Below are positions 8,810 to 15,023 of a DNA stretch of 64,000 nucleotides, in pieces. Numbering within the stretch: the stretch's first letter is position 1; the number at the start of each line of letters is the position of its first letter. The DNA comes from Streptomyces sp. 549 (lineage in GTDB: Bacteria > Actinomycetota > Actinomycetes > Streptomycetales > Streptomycetaceae): the NCBI RefSeq assembly GCF_030124175.1, contig NZ_JASKMT010000023.1:25401-89400 (forward strand), written 5' to 3'. The notes under the pieces were generated by a model, which saw nothing but the letters and a program-made list of their open reading frames with translations, had not been told where the DNA came from and did no database searches. A program made the position numbers and the translations under genes.

Positions 8810-9843
8810 TACGGGCTCACCAGCCCGCTTGAGAAACCTGCCCATGTCTCTTTCAGAGCACACACGTCAGCAGAGGGAAAGGGTCGGTAGAACTCTTTGA
8901 TGCCGTCACATCCGCGTGAATCGTCGAGCCAGGACCTAAGCTTTTCCGGCACCTCGTTCGCACCGATCCCGTTTCCCGGCACCTGGCTTGCCGCAACAAC
9001 CTCGCCGAATTGGGTGCCGCTGTCCGGAGACTTCAGAAATTTCCCGGATTCCGACACCTGTTTCTCGAAGTGCTTGAGCACCTCGTCCTTGTTCGCCAAG
9101 TAGGGGGCGAGGGCCAGCGTCTGCCAGGCGTGATAGCGATCTGTTCGGTTCTCGACCTCGAAAAGGTCGGCTTTCAGTGGCGGGATTTCGTCGGCGTATC
9201 CGAGCCGCTCCAACATCTGAAGCGCAAGAGCTGCACCCTCAGCGTTCATCTGTGTGACGCCTTCGGCAGCCAGACGCTTGAGAGTGCACGAGGCAGATTT
9301 CTTCTCCAGCGCCTTGTCGCGCTCATCGGCGATACGGAGGATCGCTGCAGAGAAGAGCTCACCGTCGCAACCCGGCCGCGTGGCGGCGTACCTTCGCACC
9401 TTCTCGACCGAGATTACCTCGCTTCCCCGTCGAGACGAGTCCGCCAGCGCGGCGGCGAAGTACATCGCGGTCACGTCATGGACCACTCCGTCGTCCTCAT
9501 CCCGGTCGACAGGAGCTACGGGCGAGTAGACGCCGTCCGCGACGCGGAACCGATCAAGCTCGTCCACCACACGCTCCCAGTCGGACGTTGTGGCACAGCC
9601 GCTCAGAAACACTGCGGCAGTCGTAACGAGAACAGCTGCTATACGCCCCGGTTGGGCGCCGAAGCGCCCAACCGGCAGCAGCGCCCCCTTCCGGGTCGCG
9701 CTCTTCTCCTTCAACTGGCGGACACGTTGCGGAGAGCCACCCGCGTGAGCGGTGGGGGAAGCCGTCAGCACGAGGGCTCCTGCCGTGACAACCGTGGCGG
9801 CTGCCCCAGTGAGGAGACGTGCAAGCGTGCCTTTCCTGATCAC
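8809..9843 (-). CDS. Putative lipoprotein with two N-terminal signal sequences
   Basis: A 344-aa protein of unrecognised family. Residues 1-34 form a Sec-type signal peptide ending in TAHA, with basic MIRKG at the start. Residues 35-66 are a basic linker. Residues about 67-83 form a second hydrophobic segment ending in the lipobox LSGC (Cys83). The rest is soluble and helix-rich, with repeat-like stretches around 190-300 that weakly resemble alpha/alpha-toroid proteins. The GTG start at 9843 has GGAGAG 8 nt upstream. It is the first gene of the ATPase/permease operon and may present or receive the transported molecule. Base composition is clearly less GC-rich than the neighbourhood. A 28-bp perfect palindrome lies inside the gene between the two signals. 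Confidence 0.7.
   Translation of the reverse strand: MIRKGTLARLLTGAAATVVTAGALVLTASPTAHAGGSPQRVRQLKEKSATRKGALLPVGRFGAQPGRIAAVLVTTAAVFLSGCATTSDWERVVDELDRFRVADGVYSPVAPVDRDEDDGVVHDVTAMYFAAALADSSRRGSEVISVEKVRRYAATRPGCDGELFSAAILRIADERDKALEKKSASCTLKRLAAEGVTQMNAEGAALALQMLERLGYADEIPPLKADLFEVENRTDRYHAWQTLALAPYLANKDEVLKHFEKQVSESGKFLKSPDSGTQFGEVVAASQVPGNGIGANEVPEKLRSWLDDSRGCDGIKEFYRPFPSADVCALKETWAGFSSGLVSP
9648..9675 (-). repeat. Perfect 12-bp-arm hairpin inside the lipoprotein gene
   Basis: The arms 9648-9659 (CCGGTTGGGCGC) and 9664-9675 are exact reverse complements around a CGAA tetraloop. It encodes roughly PVGRFGAQPG, between the two signal sequences of the lipoprotein. Terminators of this strength are normally intergenic. 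Confidence 0.8.
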
Positions 9844-10158
9844 TCAGTGATCTCTCCGTGAGATATCGAGCTCCATCGACGCGGGACTGGATTCTGCCAG
9901 GCCGTCATTTCGGGAGCGATCCGCCTTGGCCGCCGGCAGAGGTGGCCGTCCCCTGCCTCGGCGTACTCTTTCTCCCTTTGCGACCTGAGACCATCAACAG
10001 TCGGACATACACACGCATCAGCGTCGTGCGTAAGGTCAGGTCCACCCTGCCAGGTGCTACAGGCCGTCAGGTCCGACCCGGGGAGGAGCTTCCACCTCCT
10101 ACTTGAGGCCGCGTTCTTGAAATCGCAACAATTTTTCGGAGGAGAGGAGGGGGCCGAG
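9844..10158. other. Divergent promoter region, lipoprotein operon / response regulator
   Basis: A 315-bp region of lower GC between two divergent genes. A small open frame here has no codon bias and I do not call it. An AGGAGG-type box at about 10140-10150 serves the response-regulator GTG at 10159. TCAGTGATCTC near 9844-9852 carries the ribosome-binding site of the lipoprotein gene on the other strand. Confidence 0.5.
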
Positions 10159-10809
10159 GTGATTCGGGTACTTGTCGTGGACGACGAGGAGTTGGTGCGG
10201 GAGGCGTTGCAGCGACTGCTGGATGTCGAGGACGGCATCCGGGTCCAAGTCCGGGAAAGCAGCGGGGCGCTGGACGCCGTGCGGTACACGGCCCCCGATG
10301 TCGTCCTCCTCGACGTCGTGATGCCCGCGCCCGACGGGCTCACCCTGCTGGCTTCGATACGTGAGCTGCCCGACCCGCCGCCCGTCGCGATGCTGACCAC
10401 CTTCGACGCCTCCGACCAGCTGGAGCTTGCGTTGCTCGGCGGCGCGGCCGGTTTTCTGCTCAAGGACAGTGCGCCCGCGCTGCTGGCCCAGGCGGTGCGG
10501 GTGCTCGCCGCCGGCGGGGTGATCTGCACTCCCGGCGGCAGCCACGCCGTCCTCGCCCGTCACCTCACCGGCCGGCCCGTACCGGCACCCGTGTCCGCAC
10601 TCGCTGAGCCGCCGCTTCCCGAGCTCACCCGGCGGGAACGTGAGGTGCTCACCCTCATCGCCATCGGCCTACCCAACGCCGACATTGCCGAACAGCTGGC
10701 CATCGGTGTCACCACCGTGAAGACCCACATCACCGCGCTGAAGCGAAAACTACGCGCGTCGAACCGAGTCGCCCTCGCCACCGTCGCCCAGCGGGCCGGG
10801 CTGGCGTGA
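10159..10809 (+). CDS. NarL/FixJ-family response regulator
   Basis: A 216-aa regulator. The receiver domain (residues about 1-118) has the acidic pair in VVDDEE, phosphoacceptor Asp52 in VVLLDVVMP, Thr in MLTTFD and Lys in FLLKDS. A LuxR-type HTH covers about 150-210 (LTRREREVLTLIAIGLPNADIAEQLAIGVTTVKTHI). The chosen GTG 10159 lies about 9 nt after a GGAGGAGAGGAGG box; the frame is open 35 codons further upstream. No kinase gene is directly adjacent, but a HisKA_3 kinase starts 490 bp downstream on the same strand, beyond a tRNA gene on the other strand, and could be the partner. Confidence 0.92.
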   Translation: MIRVLVVDDEELVREALQRLLDVEDGIRVQVRESSGALDAVRYTAPDVVLLDVVMPAPDGLTLLASIRELPDPPPVAMLTTFDASDQLELALLGGAAGFLLKDSAPALLAQAVRVLAAGGVICTPGGSHAVLARHLTGRPVPAPVSALAEPPLPELTRREREVLTLIAIGLPNADIAEQLAIGVTTVKTHITALKRKLRASNRVALATVAQRAGLA

Positions 10810-11048
10810 GCGCCCTCTGGTGAAGGCGGATGACCGACAGCCGTTCCCGTAACCGCCGTCGCAGAAGCCGTCGCCGCACGGGAATGGGCCCCGTCATGGA
10901 CGTTCGTAACGAGGACTGCCCTCCGGCGTTCAGCCCGGCAACGTGACGAGCCTCGACGTCGCCCCCTTCCCGGGCGGTGCGGCGGGGGAACGGCTGGGCG
11001 GGCCCTGAACCGCCGCACGGCGCCCGCGGGGCCCATGGCCGGACATGC

Positions 11049-11084
11049 GGAAGGGCCCCGGTCGTCGCAGACCAGGGCCCTTCC
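11049..11084 (-). terminator. Terminator of the tRNA-Gln gene
   Basis: Arms 11049-11063 and 11070-11084 pair in 14 of 15 positions (GGAAGGGCCCCGGTC against its near complement) with a 6-nt loop, 10 bp downstream of the tRNA 3' end on the minus strand. Confidence 0.85.
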
Positions 11085-11093
11085 TCGTACTCG

Positions 11094-11168
11094 CTCCCGA
11101 GGCAGGAATCGAACCTGCGAAGACCAGATTCAAAGTCTGGCTGCCCATGCCAGCAGAGCAACTCGGGA
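11094..11168 (-). tRNA. tRNA-Gln, anticodon UUG
   Basis: Reading the minus strand from 11168, the 7-bp acceptor stem TCCCGAG pairs with CTCGGGA. The D stem is GCTC/GGGC. The anticodon stem CCAGA/TCTGG encloses loop CTTTGAA, giving anticodon TTG (reads CAA). The T arm is GCAGG-TTCGATT-CCTGC. The first pair is U1-A72 and the discriminator is G73, both typical of glutamine tRNAs. CCA is not encoded. tRNA 3' ends are common integration sites, but I see no second copy of its 3' end elsewhere in the window. Confidence 0.96.
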
Positions 11169-11299
11169 TGGCGGAAACAGCCTACGCGTTTCGGCGATCA
11201 GCCTCCAACATCCGGTGCGCGGCAGGTATCCCGCGCTCCCGCTGAGCGCGGTGCGCGCCCGTCGGGAACGCGGTGGCGGCCGGTCGTAGTCTGGTGGCC

Positions 11300-12610
11300 A
11301 TGACCGAGACGGGGGAAGTCGATCGCGGCCGGGAGCGGCGGGCGGTGCTGTGGTGGCCGCGCCGCCGCAGCGTGGTGCTCGACGTGGCCCTGGCAGCGGT
11401 GTCCGCGCTGGAGTGCGCCGCGCAGGGCGTTCCGTTCGCGCAGGAGGCGGGCATCCCGACGGCTGCGGGGGTGCTGCTGGGGGTGCTGGTCGGCAGCACG
11501 CTGGTGCTGCGGCGGCGGGTGCCGATCGCGGTGGTGCTCGTCGCCATCGCCGTCATCCCCGCGCAGATGGGTTATGTGCTGGCGACCGTCGGCCTCTACA
11601 CCCTCGCCGCGTCCGAGGTACCGCGGCGCATCATCACGCTGCTCGCCGGGATGGAGATCACCGGCATCTTCGTGATCGCCTTCATCCGGATGCGGCAGAG
11701 TAGCGGGCAGGAGGAGCTGCCCGGCCCGATGTGGTTCCTGGTGCTGGTCGCGGCTCTGCTCGCGCTGGTGGCGACGGTCCCGCCCGTGCTGCTGGGCCTG
11801 TACGCGGGGGCCCGGCGGCGGCTGGTGGACGCACTGCGCGAGCGCGCCGACGGGCTGGAACGGGAGCTGTCGCTGCTCGCCGACCGGGCCGAGGAGCGAG
11901 CCGAGTGGGCGCGCAACGAGGAGCGCACCCGCATCGCGCGGGAGATGCACGACGTGGTGGCGCACCGGGTCAGCCTGATGGTGGTGCACGCCGCCGCCCT
12001 CCAGGCCGTCGCGCTGAAGGACCCGGAGAAGGCGGCGCGCAACGCGGAGCTGGTCGGTGACATGGGCCGGCAGGCGCTGACCGAGCTGCGCACCATGCTG
12101 GGCGTGCTGCGCGCGCACGAGACGACCACCGTGCCGACGCCGCCGGACAGCGGCGGACGCCCGCTGGAGCGGGTCGCGCAGGTCGCCGCTGCCGCCGCCC
12201 GGCGGGAGGCGGCGGAGGGGCCGGGCCTGGCGGGGGTTCCGCGCCTGGTCGAGGAGTCGCGGGCGGCCGGCACGCCGGTGGAGCTGTCCGTGGAGGGCGG
12301 CACCCGGCCGTATCAGGCGGCGGTGGAACGCACCGCGTACCGGGTGGTGCAGGAGGCCCTTACCAACGTGCACAAGCACGCGGCGGGCGCGGAGGTGCGG
12401 GTGCGGGTGGCGCACCGGCCCGCCGAGGTGGCGGTCCTGGTGGAGAACGGGGTGCCCGCGGCGGGCGGCGCGGACGCCGGGCTGCCCAGTGGCGGCAACG
12501 GGCTGGTGGGGATGCGGGAGCGGGTGACGGCCCTCGGCGGCGGCTTCGTCTCCGGGCCGACGGCCACCGGGGGCTTCCGGGTGTCGGCCGTCATCCCCGA
12601 CCGCGGCTGA
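11300..12610 (+). CDS. Sensor histidine kinase, HisKA_3 / NarL-type
   Basis: A 436-aa membrane kinase. About five helices lie between residues 25 and 170, followed by a coiled segment. The HisKA_3 dimerisation motif RIAREMHDVVAHRVSLM carries the phospho-accepting His217. The HATPase domain follows (NVHKHA N-box, then GNGLVGMRERV G-box near residue 405). ATG 11300 has no clear ribosome-binding site but is preceded by TAGTCT about 9-14 nt upstream, so the transcript may be leaderless; a GTG at 11273 is an alternative. No response regulator follows; the regulator gene ending at 10809 is the nearest candidate partner. Confidence 0.92.
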   Translation: MTETGEVDRGRERRAVLWWPRRRSVVLDVALAAVSALECAAQGVPFAQEAGIPTAAGVLLGVLVGSTLVLRRRVPIAVVLVAIAVIPAQMGYVLATVGLYTLAASEVPRRIITLLAGMEITGIFVIAFIRMRQSSGQEELPGPMWFLVLVAALLALVATVPPVLLGLYAGARRRLVDALRERADGLERELSLLADRAEERAEWARNEERTRIAREMHDVVAHRVSLMVVHAAALQAVALKDPEKAARNAELVGDMGRQALTELRTMLGVLRAHETTTVPTPPDSGGRPLERVAQVAAAAARREAAEGPGLAGVPRLVEESRAAGTPVELSVEGGTRPYQAAVERTAYRVVQEALTNVHKHAAGAEVRVRVAHRPAEVAVLVENGVPAAGGADAGLPSGGNGLVGMRERVTALGGGFVSGPTATGGFRVSAVIPDRG

Positions 12611-12738
12611 GCGGTCCCGCCGCCCGCCACCCGCTGCCCGCCACCCGCCGCACAAGCCGTCGGCCGCACAAGCCGTCGGCCGTCCCGCGTCACCCCGGCC
12701 GTGCCGGGCGTGCTCGCCCCCAGCCGTAGCGGGCGACC

Positions 12739-13221
12739 TCAGCCGCGGCCGTACCGGATGCGGGTGGGCAGGGTGCCGGTGACGAGTGTGGTGAGGGCCG
12801 CGTCGAAGTGCGGGCCCACGTACCAGTCGCCGCTGTGGTCGATGCTGTAGACGCGCCCCTCCGCGTCGATGGCGAGCAGCGCGGCGCTGTCGCCCTCCTC
12901 GCCGAGCGGGGCGATCTCCGTCCCCAGGGCGCGGCCGAGGTCGGTGAGGGTCCGGGCCCAGTGCAGTCCGTGCACCGGGTCGATGCGCAGCTCGGCCGGG
13001 GTGAGGTGCCGGCCGGGTTCGGTGGGTGTGAGGTGCAGCGCGCCGAACTCCGCCCAGGCCTCGACGGCGGCGGGGAAGACCGCGTGCCGGTGGCCGGTGG
13101 GCGAGACGTGGGCGCGCAGGCTGTCCGCCCAGACCTCGGCCTGCCTGATGTCCCAGCGGCCGGGCTGCCAGCCGGCGGAACGCAGGACCGCCTCGACGGG
13201 TGCGGCGAAGCGAGCGCTCAT
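12739..13221 (-). CDS. SUKH-3 domain immunity-like protein
   Basis: A 160-aa protein with the SUKH-3 layout: an N-terminal helix (VEAVLRSAGWQPGRWD), a beta sheet with FPAAVEAWAEFGALHLTP, then GTEIAPLGEEGDSAALLAIDAEGRVYSIDHSG and a Y-x-G ending. SUKH-3 proteins are known as immunity proteins of polymorphic toxin systems or their domesticated relatives. ATG 13221 overlaps the stop of the upstream deaminase gene (ATGA), the standard toxin-before-immunity order. It is expected to bind the deaminase; that is inference from family and gene order. Confidence 0.85.
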   Translation of the reverse strand: MSARFAAPVEAVLRSAGWQPGRWDIRQAEVWADSLRAHVSPTGHRHAVFPAAVEAWAEFGALHLTPTEPGRHLTPAELRIDPVHGLHWARTLTDLGRALGTEIAPLGEEGDSAALLAIDAEGRVYSIDHSGDWYVGPHFDAALTTLVTGTLPTRIRYGRG

Positions 13222-13712
13222 CGGGTGGCGTCGGGGTCGACGGTCCGCACCCCGAAGTGGGCGAGCAGCGCGGTGCAGGACCGGCAGGGCGGTGCGAAGG
13301 TGCCGTGCAGCGGGTCGCCGTCCTCGCGGAGGCGGCGGGTGGTGATCTTGGCGTGCTTCAGGGCCCGGCGGGCGTCCCCGCCGGTGAGGGGTTTTCGTGC
13401 CGCGCGTTTGGAGCGGCCGGCCTCGGCGTCGGCGAGGTGCCGGGAGAGCAGCAGCGCCTCGGGGCAGCGGCCGGTGTGGCGCTCGCGGCGGTCGGTGGTG
13501 AGCGTGTCGAGGAAGTCCTGCACCAGGGGGTGCAGCTGCGGTGGCTGGTCGGACTTGCCCGCGGTACAGGTGAGCGTCTTCCCCCGTACGGAGAGGGCGG
13601 CGGCGACGGTCGGCATGATGCCGTCGCGTCGGTGCTGCGCCAGCGGCGCGCTGCCGTCGGCGGTGGCGAACCAGTCGACGCGGGGGTCTCCCGAGTGTTG
13701 AGCGGTGTGCAT
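13218..13712 (-). CDS. YwqJ-type deaminase (toxin-like), stand-alone
   Basis: A 164-aa protein that appears to be a complete deaminase-fold domain. The zinc-binding and catalytic signatures are visible: C83-P-E85 (the [HC]xE motif) and P142-C143-R-S-C146 (PCxxC). In known families this fold deaminates nucleic-acid bases or nucleotides; YwqJ members are toxin domains of polymorphic systems. Unlike secreted toxins there is no signal peptide, WXG/LXG, Rhs or PT-repeat N-terminus; the N-terminal 80 residues seem to be part of the domain. ATG 13712 follows a GGAGG box; an extension upstream to 13805 is open but not supported. It is co-transcribed with the SUKH-3 gene. Confidence 0.85.
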   Translation of the reverse strand: MHTAQHSGDPRVDWFATADGSAPLAQHRRDGIMPTVAAALSVRGKTLTCTAGKSDQPPQLHPLVQDFLDTLTTDRRERHTGRCPEALLLSRHLADAEAGRSKRAARKPLTGGDARRALKHAKITTRRLREDGDPLHGTFAPPCRSCTALLAHFGVRTVDPDATR

Positions 13713-14043
13713 GGTGGTGCTTCCTCCCCGTACATCCCCCGTGTGCGAGATCAGACTTTGCCAAACATTGCGGGTGTTGTGGAAGTCGGCTGGCCCGTGG
13801 GGCATCTCGCAGTGCCGGGAACGCGGCGTTCCGCCGGGTCCCGGACGTAACCGGAACGGGTGGTTCGGGACGGGTTCGGCAGGGCCTGCGCAGGGGTGCC
13901 AGGCGGTGCGGACAGCCGTGCGGACGGGGGTGCGGGCGGCGGTGTCCGGGCGGGTGGGGAACGGGGCCGCCCGGGGCGGGTGGGGTGGTGGGGGTCTCGC
14001 TTAGGCTGTGCGGAACAGCCAGATGCACCCAGGGAGCACCGTC
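13713..14043. other. Divergent promoter region of the deaminase/SUKH cluster
   Basis: 331 bp between the minus-strand deaminase/SUKH-3 pair and the plus-strand SUKH-1/SUKH-4 pair. An AT-richer patch at about 13745-13785 is the likely promoter zone. The rest is GC-rich, with a GGGAG box at about 14031-14035 for the SUKH-1 start. I see no clear operator. Confidence 0.5.
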
Positions 14044-15018
14044 ATGACTACAGGTCGGCTCGGGCAGCAAGCCGCGCCGCCGAACACGGCCTACGCCGGG
14101 CAGGTCGTGCACTTCCCGGACCCGGTCCGGGCGGCTCGCTACCCCGGTGGGCTGCGGATGGACGGCAGCGGCTTCCCCGACTTCTCCCCCTACGCGCGGG
14201 CCGCGGCGGAGATCGCGGAGCCCCCGGAGGGCTTCGGCGTCGACGAGTTGCGGCTCACCGACTACGTGTCGGCGAACGCGGCCCTGCACGCGTCCGGGCA
14301 CGAGCTGTGGGCGGAGCTGCCGCCGGTGGCGACGCCGCACGGCTGGACGTGGCACCACGTGCCCGGCGGCCGGCGGCTGGAACTGGTCCCGGTCGAGGTG
14401 AAGGCGCTGCTGCGGCACCACGGCGGGCTGGCCACGGCGGCCGTGGAGCACGGCAAGCGCGGCACCCGGCCGCTCCAGGAGACGCGCCCGGTGCACTTCG
14501 AGGTGCCGCACGGCGTGGCGGTCGCCGAGGAGCACGTACTGCACGTGGAGGAGGCCCTGGGCTACCGGCTGCCGGGCGCCTACCGGGCGTTCCTGAAGGC
14601 GGCGGGCGGCTGCGCGCCGGTCGGGGTGGCGCTGGACGCCGAGCTGGGCCTGCTGGTGGACCAGCCGTTCCTCACCGTCCGCGACGAACCGGCGGTGAAC
14701 GACCTCGTCTACGTCAACAAGTGCCTGCGGGACCACCTGACGAAGGACTTCCTCGGCGTGGGCTTCGTACAGGGCGGCCTGGTCGCGGTGCGGGTGCGCG
14801 GTGCGGACGCCGGCTCGGTGTGGTTCTGCGCCTACGACGACGCCCGGGACCGCGACGGTCTGGGTGTGGAGGAGCGCATGTCGGAACTGCTGATGCCGTG
14901 CGGCGAGGACTTCGACGCGTTCCTGCTGCGGCTGGCGGGCAATCCGCCGGAGCTGGAGACCGTGGCCAATCTGATGGTGGACGGCGGATTCGCCCGCGCC
15001 GTCCCGGTGGAGGGGTGA
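14044..15018 (+). CDS. SMI1/KNR4 (SUKH-1) family protein
   Basis: A 324-aa protein. The C-terminal half carries the SUKH-1 core: VEEALGYRLPGAYRAFLKAAGG (about residues 171-192), then GLLVDQPFLTV and DDARDRDGLGVEERMSELL, the acidic SMI1-type ending. The N-terminal half (FPDFSPYARAAAEI, YVSANAALHASGHELWAELPPVATPHGWTWHHV) looks like a second, divergent domain found in actinobacterial homologues. SUKH proteins are immunity proteins in toxin systems and sometimes general protein-binding adaptors. It overlaps or nearly abuts the next gene, so the two form an operon. Confidence 0.85.
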   Translation: MTTGRLGQQAAPPNTAYAGQVVHFPDPVRAARYPGGLRMDGSGFPDFSPYARAAAEIAEPPEGFGVDELRLTDYVSANAALHASGHELWAELPPVATPHGWTWHHVPGGRRLELVPVEVKALLRHHGGLATAAVEHGKRGTRPLQETRPVHFEVPHGVAVAEEHVLHVEEALGYRLPGAYRAFLKAAGGCAPVGVALDAELGLLVDQPFLTVRDEPAVNDLVYVNKCLRDHLTKDFLGVGFVQGGLVAVRVRGADAGSVWFCAYDDARDRDGLGVEERMSELLMPCGEDFDAFLLRLAGNPPELETVANLMVDGGFARAVPVEG

Positions 15019-15023
15019 CGGCG

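Noticed and set aside
9858..10106. An 82-codon frame upstream of the response regulator
   Set aside because: No ribosome-binding site and no coding bias; it lies in the divergent promoter region.
11094..11168. Attachment site of an integrated element at tRNA-Gln
   Set aside because: No integrase gene and no second copy of the tRNA 3' end were seen in the window.
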